Assembly: GCF_008693075.1 (NCBI RefSeq) | Contig: NZ_VXKJ01000049.1 | Span: forward strand, 1-64,000 | Reading direction: 5' to 3' | Source: Corynebacterium phocae | GTDB lineage: Bacteria > Actinomycetota > Actinomycetes > Mycobacteriales > Mycobacteriaceae | Length of the DNA: 64,000 nucleotides | Part shown: positions 54,167 to 62,237 of the stretch, in pieces | How the letters are laid out: every line of letters starts with the position of its first letter | Numbering within the stretch: the first letter of the stretch is position 1 | Program-made: the position numbers and the translations under genes | Notes under the pieces: model-generated | The model's input: only the letters and a program-made list of their open reading frames with translations | Databases searched by the model: none | Told to the model about the DNA's origin: nothing

Positions 54167-55321
54167 ATGTCACGCAATCGTCGCGCCACGCTTGCCATGC
54201 TGTTTGTGGGCATGGCGGTATTTTCCGGCCTTTACACCACGCAGGCCATGTTGCCTGTGCTAGTGGACGCTTTGGGGCTTTCTTCCGCGCAGGCCGCACT
54301 GACGGTTTCGGCTGCCACCGGCGGCCTGGCGTTGTGTGTGGTGCCGGCGTCCATCCTCTCGGAGCGCTTCGGGCGTGGCCGCGTCCTCATCATCTCCGCG
54401 CTGGCGGCGGCGGGCTTGGGCCTGGTGGTTCCCTTTGCGCACACTGGCTGGCAGTTGATTTTCCTGCGCGGGGCCCAGGGGGCGGTGATGGCCGGCGCTC
54501 CCGCCACGGCCATGGCGTGGCTGGCGGAAGAGCTTGATAGCCGCGCGCTGCCCAAGGCCATGGGGATTTACGTAGCGGGTACCAGCGTGGGCGGGCTGAC
54601 GGGGCGTCTCATTCCCACTGCGGTAGCGGAGGTTAGTGACTGGCGTGGGGCACTGTGGGCCTCGGCGGCGGCTTCTTTGCTCTTTGCCCTGATAGTGGCG
54701 TTGTTGTTGCCTCCCCAGGAACATTTCCGTCCGAAGAAGATCCGGGTGGGAACGGAGACCCAGGCGCTGCTTGCGCACTGGAAAAACCCGGAACTGGCGG
54801 CGTTTTTTATCACCGCCTTCCTAACCATGGGGGCTTTTGTCTCCTTGTATAACTTCATTGGCTTTAGGCTCATTGACCACTTTGGTATCCCACCGGTCAT
54901 TGCGGGCCTGGTGTTTGTCATCTACCTTTCCGGCACGTGGTCCTCGGCCAAGGCCGGCAGCCTTATTACCCGCTACGGCAGGAGGTCCACGCTAGCCGGC
55001 GCGCTGATGCTCATGGCGGCGGGAGCTCTGGCCACCTTGGGGCCGCTGTGGGTTGCGCTGGCGGGCCTGCTGGCTTTTACAGCCGGTTTCTTCGCCGCGC
55101 ATTCCACCGCCTCCGGGTGGGTGGGGGCCGCCGCCACGCACGACCGCGCGGAGGCATCTAGCATGTATATCTTCTCTTATTATTTGGGTTCTTCGGTGGT
55201 CGGTGCCGCCACGGGGTGGGTTTTTGGGGTGGCCCCGTGGGGCGTATTCGTGGCGGTTATCACAGCTCTGAGCGCTGCGGTGGCGCTATTAGCGTTGTTG
55301 GCAGGGAGTTTCTCCGACTAA
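54167..55321 (+). CDS. Major facilitator superfamily transporter
   Basis: The 384-residue protein has 12 membrane segments. It contains the MFS loop 2-3 motif SERFGRGRVLIISALAAAGLG and a matching motif in the second half (YGRRSTLAGALM). The ATG at 54167 with TTGAGG upstream is preferred over the in-frame ATG 10 codons earlier. It resembles the DHA1-like exporters and the cynX/YnfM-type group (YTTQAMLPVLVDALGLSSAQAALTVSAATGGLAL is YnfM-like). The substrate is unknown. Confidence 0.85.
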   Translation: MSRNRRATLAMLFVGMAVFSGLYTTQAMLPVLVDALGLSSAQAALTVSAATGGLALCVVPASILSERFGRGRVLIISALAAAGLGLVVPFAHTGWQLIFLRGAQGAVMAGAPATAMAWLAEELDSRALPKAMGIYVAGTSVGGLTGRLIPTAVAEVSDWRGALWASAAASLLFALIVALLLPPQEHFRPKKIRVGTETQALLAHWKNPELAAFFITAFLTMGAFVSLYNFIGFRLIDHFGIPPVIAGLVFVIYLSGTWSSAKAGSLITRYGRRSTLAGALMLMAAGALATLGPLWVALAGLLAFTAGFFAAHSTASGWVGAAATHDRAEASSMYIFSYYLGSSVVGAATGWVFGVAPWGVFVAVITALSAAVALLALLAGSFSD

Positions 55322-55331
55322 ACTTGGAAAA

Positions 55332-56618
55332 ATGACAACCGCACCGGGCCGCCCCGCACAAGATAGTAAATGGTCTGCACGCGTATGGCACCGTAAGGCT
55401 TCCCGCCCGGTGATGTATTGGATGCTCGCCTTCATCGTTGCCGGCCTCACGCACTTTGTGATCCCCAACTACCCGTGGGTCCTCATCCACATTTTCACGC
55501 TGGGCGTGTTGACTAACTCCATTCTCATCTGGTCCCAACACCTCACGGAGAAGTTTGTCCAGCAGCGCCTGGATGACTCCACGCGTCCCGCGCAGCTGTT
55601 CCGGATTTACGGCGTCAACGTGGGCGCGTTGATCACCGTGTGCGGCAACATGTTCACCATCGCGCCGGTAACTATCATCGGCGCCGTCATTGTGGCGGCG
55701 CTGATGTTGTGGCACTCCGCGTTCTTGTTCAGCCAGTGGCGCAACGCCCGCGGCAAGCGCTTCCGGTCAATCGTGGCGGCGTACACGGCTTCGGCTGCTT
55801 TGCTGCCTTGTGGCGCCTTTTTTGGCGGCCTGCTGGCACTGGACCCGGGCAACCCGCGGCTGATTATTGCTCACGTGGCGTGCAACGTGGGCGGTTTCGT
55901 GGGTCTAGCCGCGGCGGCCTCGCTTACCGTGCTGTTTCCCGCCGTGTGGCGTGCCAGCGGGATTACCCGTTTCATGACCCCCGCGTTGGCGCTGCTTGCC
56001 GTGGGCGTGGTGGCTACCGCCGGCGGCGCGCTCCTGGGCGTCCCGGAGGCCGGGCTGGTTATCTACACTGCCGGCTGGATTCTCAACTGGCAGCAGTGGC
56101 TGGGCAACGTCCACGCCAAGGGGGTGAACTACCCTTCCGTGTCGGTCCTAGCCGCTGTTACTTGGTTGGTGCTGACTTTGACCTATTACACCGTCACCCT
56201 GCTTACCCAGGTGGAGCCCAAACTGCCCACCATTGCGCTGCTAGTGGGGTTTGCCGGCCAGCTGCTCATCGGCGTGATGGCCTACCTGCTCCCCACTACC
56301 GTGGGCGGCGGCCCGGCGGCGGTGCGCGCGGGACTGCAGGCCATGGGCCGGTGGGGGCTGCTGCGCGCCACGTTCATCAACGGCGGGCTGCTGCTGTGGA
56401 TTACGGGCCAGGACTCCTACCTCAAGGTGGTGATGTCGCTGCTGTGCCTGGCGCCGCTGGCTGTGTTCCCCGTCTTTATGGTCCGGGGCGTTAAGGCCCA
56501 GCGGGCGGTGTTGACCAAGCAGGCCGCTGGCCCGGCGGAGGTGGCCGCCAATCCTCATGAGGTGCTGGTGGGCGCCGGGATCCTGGCCGTATTATGGGCG
56601 CTGTTTCACATCTTCTAG
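55332..56618 (+). CDS. Multi-helix membrane protein related to the NnrS / multicopper-oxidase N-terminal membrane module
   Basis: The 428-residue protein has about 12 helices with conserved His residues near helix ends (GLTHFVIPNYPWVLIHIFTLG, TNSILIWSQHLTEKF, MLWHSAFLF). The HxxxLGxxTNxIxxWSxH pattern is seen in the membrane part fused to actinobacterial multicopper oxidases and in NnrS-like haem/copper proteins. Here it stands alone, with no cupredoxin domain after it. A role in metal or NO handling is inferred only. It begins 11 bases after the MFS gene, and its end overlaps the convergent nuclease gene by 27 bases. Confidence 0.6.
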   Translation: MTTAPGRPAQDSKWSARVWHRKASRPVMYWMLAFIVAGLTHFVIPNYPWVLIHIFTLGVLTNSILIWSQHLTEKFVQQRLDDSTRPAQLFRIYGVNVGALITVCGNMFTIAPVTIIGAVIVAALMLWHSAFLFSQWRNARGKRFRSIVAAYTASAALLPCGAFFGGLLALDPGNPRLIIAHVACNVGGFVGLAAAASLTVLFPAVWRASGITRFMTPALALLAVGVVATAGGALLGVPEAGLVIYTAGWILNWQQWLGNVHAKGVNYPSVSVLAAVTWLVLTLTYYTVTLLTQVEPKLPTIALLVGFAGQLLIGVMAYLLPTTVGGGPAAVRAGLQAMGRWGLLRATFINGGLLLWITGQDSYLKVVMSLLCLAPLAVFPVFMVRGVKAQRAVLTKQAAGPAEVAANPHEVLVGAGILAVLWALFHIF

Positions 56619-58049
56619 GCCCGGCGCGCCCCGGGACATCCAATCGCGGATAGTCAACGTTGCGCGCACGTCGCCCTCGTTGTATTCCAGTAACCGGCGG
56701 CGGGCAGCCAGGTCTCCGTGGACGGCGGCACGGCGGGCATCGACAGATTCCTCACCGCTGAAATCATCTTCCGCCCAGGTGTGCCCGGCTAGTGGTGCCA
56801 CAACTTTCAGGCCCATTCCGGCGGTGGCGGCAAAACTGTGGCGCACGAGGGCAAACATGTCTACCCATTCTTCCGAGGAAATGAACTCTTGTACTTCCTC
56901 TACTGTGGGCTGGCCAAAGCGGCGCGCGGATTCCAGCATCCAGTGATTTTCCCCGCCTGCGGAATAGCAGTAGGCCGCAAACGTTTTACCTTCCGCGTGG
57001 GCGCGGTCCCGTAGGCCTTGCAGCCAGTTCCAGAAGGCTTGGAAGTTCTCTGCTTCCGCGGCGCCGCCCAGGGGTTTCCAGGTTACAAACGGGTGGTATT
57101 TGCCGCCGTGCCACGCGCCCCACAGGTAGGCGCCTTGGTCCAGGTAGGCTTCCATGTCCACGTCTACTTCCACGTCGGCGCGGGGTGCGGGGGCAAAGGT
57201 GGGCCGGCGCAGCAGCGCTATATCTTCTTGCCATGCACGTGCCAGGGTGGAGACCTCGCCCAGGTTGGCCGCTGCCAGCTTGCCCACGGTGTCGATGCCC
57301 CGTGTGCGGAACTTTTCAGCCTCGTCACCCGGCAAAAACAAGGAGATGTCATCGCGGGTTTTGAGCTCAACGTGGCATAGCGGCCAGAACCGGCAGACTG
57401 CGCATTCTTTTACCCGGCGCGGCTTAGTGGGTAGTGGCTGCTCCAGAGCAGCACTCAGAGAGGGTTGGTAGCGCGTGGTGTCTACGAAAAAGGCGGTGTC
57501 CCGGTCTTGGCCTATCACCACGCCTTGGCCGGAATCCAAGCCGGAGGCGGCCAACCCGCGGGCCGCCAGTGCCAGGCGGTAGCCGTCCACGGCGTGGTGG
57601 CGGAGCTTGTAGGGCAGGTCGAGCGGCGCGGAGAGCCCTAGCCGGTGGGTGGGCACGCCGGGGAGCACGCTGGTGGCCTTGCGCCTAGCCACGCGGTGGT
57701 TGGAGACCAGTACGGGCAAGTAGCCCTTAGGCGAATTTAGGAGGGCGTCAATGTTGACCGCCCAGCCGTTGTAGGCAAAGCGAGCATTTGTTATCAGATC
57801 GATGCCCGCGGCCATGAGCTCTAAGGTGTTCATCTCCCGGTAGAAGTCTTTCCCGTCAGCGCGGTCAAGGTCTACGCGCCGGAAGTTTTTGGAGCTGACC
57901 GGCAGGTTTTCTAGCACCACGCGGCGCGCTGCCCGGGTACGTTCCGCCCGGCTGAGCGCGGCCGTGGTGGGCTGAATGTCCGGGTGGGCGCGCTTTTGTA
58001 CCAGCTGGTACCTGCAACCCACGAGGTCGGATGCCGTTATCTCACTCAC
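56592..58049 (-). CDS. TM0106-family RecB-like putative nuclease with RNase H-like C-terminus
   Basis: The 485-residue protein starts ASDLVGCRYQLVQKRAHPD, a RecB/Cas4-type N-terminus. A Cys cluster (ECAVCRFWPLCHVEL, about 214-228) could hold a metal or Fe-S group. A C-terminal RNase H-like exonuclease domain has acidic residues in VDMEAYL and YNEGDVRATLTIRDW. The length and order match the TM0106 family found across actinobacteria. Nuclease activity is predicted, and the physiological role is unknown. Confidence 0.85.
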   Translation of the reverse strand: MSEITASDLVGCRYQLVQKRAHPDIQPTTAALSRAERTRAARRVVLENLPVSSKNFRRVDLDRADGKDFYREMNTLELMAAGIDLITNARFAYNGWAVNIDALLNSPKGYLPVLVSNHRVARRKATSVLPGVPTHRLGLSAPLDLPYKLRHHAVDGYRLALAARGLAASGLDSGQGVVIGQDRDTAFFVDTTRYQPSLSAALEQPLPTKPRRVKECAVCRFWPLCHVELKTRDDISLFLPGDEAEKFRTRGIDTVGKLAAANLGEVSTLARAWQEDIALLRRPTFAPAPRADVEVDVDMEAYLDQGAYLWGAWHGGKYHPFVTWKPLGGAAEAENFQAFWNWLQGLRDRAHAEGKTFAAYCYSAGGENHWMLESARRFGQPTVEEVQEFISSEEWVDMFALVRHSFAATAGMGLKVVAPLAGHTWAEDDFSGEESVDARRAAVHGDLAARRRLLEYNEGDVRATLTIRDWMSRGAPGLEDVKQRP

Positions 58050-58117
58050 GGAAGCCAGCTTAACCGGTAAAGTTAAAGGTTGATAAACCCACTACGTTTT
58101 ATTCTAAGGAGCACACC

Positions 58118-58744
58118 ATGGGATTGTTGAAGACTTTAAGAAAGAGCCGCAGCCTGGCCAAGGCGGACGCCAAGGCAGCTAAGACCCGCGCAAAGGCTGA
58201 GGTCAAGGCGCATAGCGCTCACAAGGCGCGGCAACAGAAGCTGCTTGCCAAGTATGAAAGAGATTTGCTTAAGACGGAGGAAAAGGGGCTTAAAGCCCGC
58301 CGTAAGCATGAGCACAAATTGGCCAAGCGCGAACTGGATAAGATCAAGGAAGGCCACTTTAACGCCAAGACCATCAAGCGCTACGCCGGCGCCGCCCGCC
58401 TGGCAGCACCCCTCCTGCTGCCCCTTCTCTACCGCGGTATCACCGCCGCGCGTGAGGTTTTCGAGGCTCGTCGTGCTGAGCGCGCCGGCGTGAGCAAGGA
58501 GCGCCTGGCGTTCTTCTCCGGTGAGGGCGCGCCTCTCAAGGCCCGCGTGGACGGCATCCGCGAATCCCTGGAAAAGTTGGATGTGCCTACCGGTTTCAAG
58601 CGCGATATTCGGGAGCGTTTGGATGAGATTGACGCCGCTATAGACAACGCGGAGTTCATGGAGCCGGAGCAGCGCCGCCGGGCTCACAGCTCTATTTCTG
58701 GTGAAATAACCAACGTTTCTATGGAGATCCATCAGAAGGTCTAA
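58118..58744 (+). CDS. DUF6474-like basic helical protein
   Basis: The 208-residue protein has a very Lys/Ala/Arg-rich N-terminal half (1-95) that should form a long helix or coiled coil. A short hydrophobic patch (YAGAARLAAPLLLPLLYRGITAA, about 89-111) follows, then a helical C-terminus. The family is conserved in mycolic-acid bacteria and has no known function. The start has AAGGAG upstream. Confidence 0.75.
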   Translation: MGLLKTLRKSRSLAKADAKAAKTRAKAEVKAHSAHKARQQKLLAKYERDLLKTEEKGLKARRKHEHKLAKRELDKIKEGHFNAKTIKRYAGAARLAAPLLLPLLYRGITAAREVFEARRAERAGVSKERLAFFSGEGAPLKARVDGIRESLEKLDVPTGFKRDIRERLDEIDAAIDNAEFMEPEQRRRAHSSISGEITNVSMEIHQKV

Positions 58745-58849
58745 GGGTTAATTGGTTTCCCCGTTGCACAGTCAGTAGTGTTAAGCCATACTTAGTAGCA
58801 TTTGTATTAACATTAAGTTGATCCCTAACCACCCAAGAAAAGGAAAGCT

Positions 58850-59161
58850 ATGGCGCGGCGCGAAGTCACTCAGTTCTATGACGACCTAGACCACCAACTC
58901 ATCGATGAAGACAAGTTGGAGATCATCCGCTTCTCCATCGATGATACCGATTATCTATTAGACCTTTCCCGGGAGAATGCGCAGCGCCTCCGCGATACCC
59001 TGCGGCCTTACGTAGAAGCCGCGCGGATTGCGCCGGAAGTTGATTACCGTCGCGTTAACCCCCGTGAAATAAGGGAATGGGCCCGGTCACAGGGCATACC
59101 CATTGCCCACCGGGGCAAGATTCCCCACGAGGTAATTGACGCCTACCACGCCGCCAACTAG
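58850..59161 (+). CDS. Lsr2-like nucleoid-associated / xenogeneic silencer protein
   Basis: The 103-residue protein has an N-terminal oligomerisation beta-hairpin region (1-55: IIRFSIDDTDYLLDLSRENAQRLRDTL, like Lsr2) and a C-terminal DNA-binding helix pair REWARSQGIPIAHRGKIPHEVIDAYHAA. In typical Lsr2 the AT-hook-like loop is RGR; here it is RGK. The linker is short and less basic than in M. tuberculosis Lsr2. It should bind AT-rich DNA and silence acquired genes. An AAAGGAAAG site precedes the ATG. Confidence 0.88.
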   Translation: MARREVTQFYDDLDHQLIDEDKLEIIRFSIDDTDYLLDLSRENAQRLRDTLRPYVEAARIAPEVDYRRVNPREIREWARSQGIPIAHRGKIPHEVIDAYHAAN

Positions 59162-59175
59162 CTCAACCTTTAAAT

Positions 59176-59206
59176 CCCGGACTACCCCAAGGTGGTTCGG
59201 GTTTTT
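59176..59206 (+). terminator. Terminator after the Lsr2-like gene
   Basis: CCCGGACTACC pairs with GGTGGTTCGGG (two wobble or mismatched pairs) around a short loop and is followed by TTTTTCTTGTTTT. From here to 59651 (about 445 bases) I see no convincing gene, tRNA or repeat. Confidence 0.75.
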
Positions 59207-59651
59207 CTTGTTTTCATCCCTCCGGTAAGCACGCCTCACGCGGCAACCTTTACAACGCGATGTCCTCTAACACCACCCTTAACCGGCGCGCGCGGCTCCC
59301 CCACATGCCAAGCAATCGGCTTATGTGAATCCGGGAAACCTACAACTGGGCCCTTATGTTCAAGCTAGATTCCCTAAGGAAGATCCCCTCAGAACCAGCG
59401 GGGCAAACTGGGCCCCCGAAACCAAGGAGGTAAAACGGGGGCGATTTAGGCACCCCTACCGGATCCCGCGCCCCATATTCAGACCGCCATGTTGGACTTT
59501 CACGCCACTCGCCTAACGCGCGACCACGTTCCCCCAGGAAACTCGATGTTGCGGGTGTAAAACATAGTGGGCCAAGACAGCACGGCTGAAGGTGGCGCCG
59601 AGCGGGCAACAAGACCCAGCCCAAAAACTATCCCCCGGCGCGAAATGCGGG

Positions 59652-60302
59652 CTAGAGCACGCCTTGCTCGCGGGCGGCGGCAACGGCGGAGGTGCGGCTG
59701 CGCACGCCTAGCTTGTCGTAGATGTGTACTAGGTGGGACTTGACCGTTGCCTCGGAGAGCATGAGCTCGTTGCCAATCTGACGGTTCGAAGATCCTGATG
59801 CAACCAACTGCAGTACCTCCAGCTCGCGCGGCGTGAGCGAGGAACGGGGCGTGCGCACACGGGTCATCAACCGGTCCGCGACCGTGGGGGACAAAGCGGA
59901 GTCACCCTCCGCCGCGGAGCGCACCGCAGCCAACAGATCCGCCGGCGGAGCGTCCTTGAGCAGGTAGCCCACGGCACCGGCTTCATTAGCCCCCAGGATA
60001 TCTGCGTCCGTGTCATAATTGGTCACTACCAGTACTTTTGGCGGGTTAGACTGCTTGCGGATTTCGCGGGTGGCCTCCGCGCCGGTCATCACGCGCGTGC
60101 CTTCCACACCGGCACCAAAGCGCAGGTCCATCAAGACCACGTCCACGCCTTTACCACTGAGCGAGCCCTGCTCGGTTTGGGCAATGGCGGCCTCAGCTGT
60201 GGCTACTTCCCCGACCACCTCGATGTCCTCAGCGCCCTCCAAAATAGCGCGGAGGCCCATGCGTACAATCTCATGGTCGTCGGCAAGCAGCACTTTAATC
60301 AT
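59652..60302 (-). CDS. hrrA: HrrA/ChrA-type response regulator (NarL family)
   Basis: The 216-residue regulator has a receiver domain (ADDHEIVRMGLRAIL, phospho-acceptor Asp59 in VVLMDLRFG, conserved NYDTDADILGANEAG) and a LuxR-type helix-turn-helix (SLTPRELEVLQLVASGSSNRQIGNELMLSEATVKSHL, about 150-205). The sequence strongly resembles corynebacterial HrrA/ChrA, which activate haem oxygenase and haem exporter genes in response to haem. hrrS lies upstream on the same strand, and the position near sodA fits hrrA rather than chrA. Confidence 0.85.
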   Translation of the reverse strand: MIKVLLADDHEIVRMGLRAILEGAEDIEVVGEVATAEAAIAQTEQGSLSGKGVDVVLMDLRFGAGVEGTRVMTGAEATREIRKQSNPPKVLVVTNYDTDADILGANEAGAVGYLLKDAPPADLLAAVRSAAEGDSALSPTVADRLMTRVRTPRSSLTPRELEVLQLVASGSSNRQIGNELMLSEATVKSHLVHIYDKLGVRSRTSAVAAAREQGVL

Positions 60303-60322
60303 GGCGTCTTTTTCTTCCTTGA

Positions 60323-60335
60323 TAGGTTTACCTAA
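60323..60335. promoter_or_regulatory. DtxR-like motif between hrrS and hrrA
   Basis: Read on the minus strand this is TTAGGTAAACCTA, 21 bases before the hrrA ATG and sharing 12 bases with the motif upstream of sodA. In C. glutamicum DtxR is reported to repress hrrA from its own promoter, so this may be the equivalent site. The match to the full 19-base box is only moderate. Confidence 0.5.
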
Positions 60336-60351
60336 GTCTCTACATTCGAGT

Positions 60352-61503
60352 CTAGCCCACGGGCACGCTAACGGAAACAGCGGCTCCCGATCCTGGCTCT
60401 GATTCTATAGTCACCGTACCGCCTAATTCCTCCGCACGCCGGTGCATTGCGGTAAGCCCAATGTGGCCTAATCCTGCCGGACGGGCCTGCACCGCGTCCA
60501 CATCGAAGCCTCGGCCGTTGTCCACCACATCCACGCGCACCTCATCTTGTTCGTAGGTAATGGTCACCCGCGCGCGGCTGGCGCCCGAGTGCTTGGCCAC
60601 GTTGCCCACGGCCCCCTGGGCTACCCGCAACAACATGGCCTCTTGCTTCATGGGGATCTGGCGGGACTCACCGTCAACCTCTACCTCAATCTCCACCCCA
60701 CTGGACGCCGCAAAACCCTCCGCCATACGCTCTAAGGCGCCCGCGAGAGACGTGGTGGCCAGCGCCGTAGGCTGGAGCGCGGCAATCATAGCGCGCGCTT
60801 CCTGCAGATTATCTGCGGCGGTTTTGCGCGCCAGCTCAATGCGCCCCTGCGCGCGTTCAATATCTTGGCCCTCCAGATCCCGGTCGGCCGCGTGGAGCAA
60901 CATCTGGATAGAAGACAACCCTTGCGCCAGGGTGTCGTGGATTTCGTGGGCTATGCGCTGGCGCTCCGCAATGACCCCGGCATTGTGCTCGGACTCCCGC
61001 AGCTGCGCTTGCGTGGCTTTCAGTTCCGCATTGGTGCGCGCCAACTTCATGTACGTAAAGTGCACGGCCAGGGCCACCAATGCAGAAACCGCCGGGCCCA
61101 TCGCGCCGCCGAAGGTCAATCCGGCCGGAACCTGCACACCGACCGTAGCGCCTGTGACAAAGATGACAAAGATTATGCCCAACCAATTGCTAAAAACCCG
61201 CAGGTACAAAAACAGCAGTGAAAAAACTACGTAGAGGGCAGCCGGGGCAATCATCGCGTCCATCAGCCACAAGGTGGTCAACGCCACTAGCCACAAAATC
61301 TTTGGGAAAGTCTGCCAGTTGTCCACAAAGTTCCAGCCGCCAAAGTAGATGGCGGCGTAGGCGGACATCAGCATTAAGTTAGCCACGGCCAAGTCCATGG
61401 GCATGCTGACTGAAGTCAAAATGGCCACGACTAAGAGCACCGAGGTGAGGACGTGGACGCCGCTGCGCAAAGTTTCCATTTCAGGGGTTAAGCTGGATCG
61501 CAT
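60352..61503 (-). CDS. hrrS: HrrS/ChrS-type sensor histidine kinase
   Basis: The 383-residue kinase has five to six membrane helices in the first 150 residues, which form the haem-sensing part in relatives. A HisKA_3 box follows (ERQRIAHEIHDTLAQGLSSIQML, phospho-His about 189), then an HATPase domain (NVAKHSGASRARVTI, VVDNGRGFD, GLGHIGLTAMHRRAEELGG). The ATG at 61503 gives a normal length; the frame is open 60 codons further without support. A TAGACT element 7 bases before the ATG would make the mRNA leaderless. The start codon overlaps that of the divergent lipoprotein gene. Confidence 0.85.
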   Translation of the reverse strand: MRSSLTPEMETLRSGVHVLTSVLLVVAILTSVSMPMDLAVANLMLMSAYAAIYFGGWNFVDNWQTFPKILWLVALTTLWLMDAMIAPAALYVVFSLLFLYLRVFSNWLGIIFVIFVTGATVGVQVPAGLTFGGAMGPAVSALVALAVHFTYMKLARTNAELKATQAQLRESEHNAGVIAERQRIAHEIHDTLAQGLSSIQMLLHAADRDLEGQDIERAQGRIELARKTAADNLQEARAMIAALQPTALATTSLAGALERMAEGFAASSGVEIEVEVDGESRQIPMKQEAMLLRVAQGAVGNVAKHSGASRARVTITYEQDEVRVDVVDNGRGFDVDAVQARPAGLGHIGLTAMHRRAEELGGTVTIESEPGSGAAVSVSVPVG

Positions 61504-62086
61504 GCGTCTTAGTCTACTCACTACTTTGGTTGCCCTAACCCTGGCTGGCTGTTCCGCCGAAACCACGCCACCTACCGCCGACACCGCGCCCACGGATTCC
61601 GTAACGCAAGCTACCTCCAAAGATCTGACGGCGGAAGATAATGCAGCGAACCAAGGTGCGTCAGACAAGCTGGCCCCCAACACCCCTGCTGAGCCGCTGA
61701 ACGAGGAGCTCTGCCCCTACCTGGACACCCAGTGGGTGGCCAACACCAACGGCCAGAAAATGACCCGCCAGGCCACCGACCCCCGGTTTGAAACCCCGGC
61801 GTGTATTTTCTGGTCCTATCCAGACGCGCCCCAGGCCACCGTCATCGTGCGCCACTTAGACAGCGTGGAGCAGGCTCGGGCGGCCGTGGATTGGGCCGCG
61901 CCCATCGACGGCACGGAGCCCGTCAGTGACAACGGGTGGGAAGGAGGGCGCGGTGTCCTGGGCCCAGAGCTAGCCGTCTACGCCGTTCAGAAGGGCCCCA
62001 CCGCCGTGCTGGTGTGGACCAACCAGGTCCAAACGCTGAAGGCGGAGCTCATCGCCCAAGAGGCCATCAAAAACCTGGGGCTTTAA
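61502..62086 (+). CDS. DUF2020-type lipoprotein
   Basis: The 194-residue protein has a lipoprotein signal (1-16, LAGC lipobox), then a Thr/Ala/Asp-rich linker and a compact domain with two Cys (ELCPYLDT and TPACIFWSYPD) that could form a disulfide. The domain fits the DUF2020 family of corynebacteria and mycobacteria, whose function is unknown. The ATG at 61502 shares bases with the hrrS start codon on the other strand. Confidence 0.75.
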   Translation: MRLSLLTTLVALTLAGCSAETTPPTADTAPTDSVTQATSKDLTAEDNAANQGASDKLAPNTPAEPLNEELCPYLDTQWVANTNGQKMTRQATDPRFETPACIFWSYPDAPQATVIVRHLDSVEQARAAVDWAAPIDGTEPVSDNGWEGGRGVLGPELAVYAVQKGPTAVLVWTNQVQTLKAELIAQEAIKNLGL

Positions 62087-62235
62087 ACCGCCACGTCGTT
62101 GTAGGGCATCAGGGTGGACACCCAGGGGAACACAACCTCCATGAGCAGTAGGAACACCGCCACGGCAACGATGAGTGCCACGATTGCCCGCAGCCACACC
62201 GGACCGGGCAGGAGACTCCAGAATTTTCCGTACAT
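62083..62235 (-). CDS. Conserved 50-residue single-helix membrane protein
   Basis: This short frame encodes MYGKFWSLLPGPVWLRAI, then a membrane helix (about 16-35), then FPWVSTLMPYNDVAV. The pattern (W-x-x-LPGP-W at the start, FPWV...MPYNDVxV at the end) matches a small membrane protein often found beside sortase E genes in actinobacteria. A strong site GGAGGAGAAG lies 7 bases before the ATG. It is 2 bases after the sortase stop, so it is co-translated with it. Its stop overlaps the convergent lipoprotein stop by 3 bases. Confidence 0.8.
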   Translation of the reverse strand: MYGKFWSLLPGPVWLRAIVALIVAVAVFLLLMEVVFPWVSTLMPYNDVAV

Positions 62236-62237
62236 TG

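Noticed and set aside
55640..56494. 284-codon frame inside the NnrS-like membrane protein gene
   Set aside because: It gives an Arg/Gly-rich low-complexity translation, while the other frame has clear membrane helices and conserved His motifs.
59210..59640. Gene or RNA in the gap between the Lsr2-like gene and hrrA
   Set aside because: Two overlapping frames on opposite strands have no start site or domain. No tRNA-like arms were seen.
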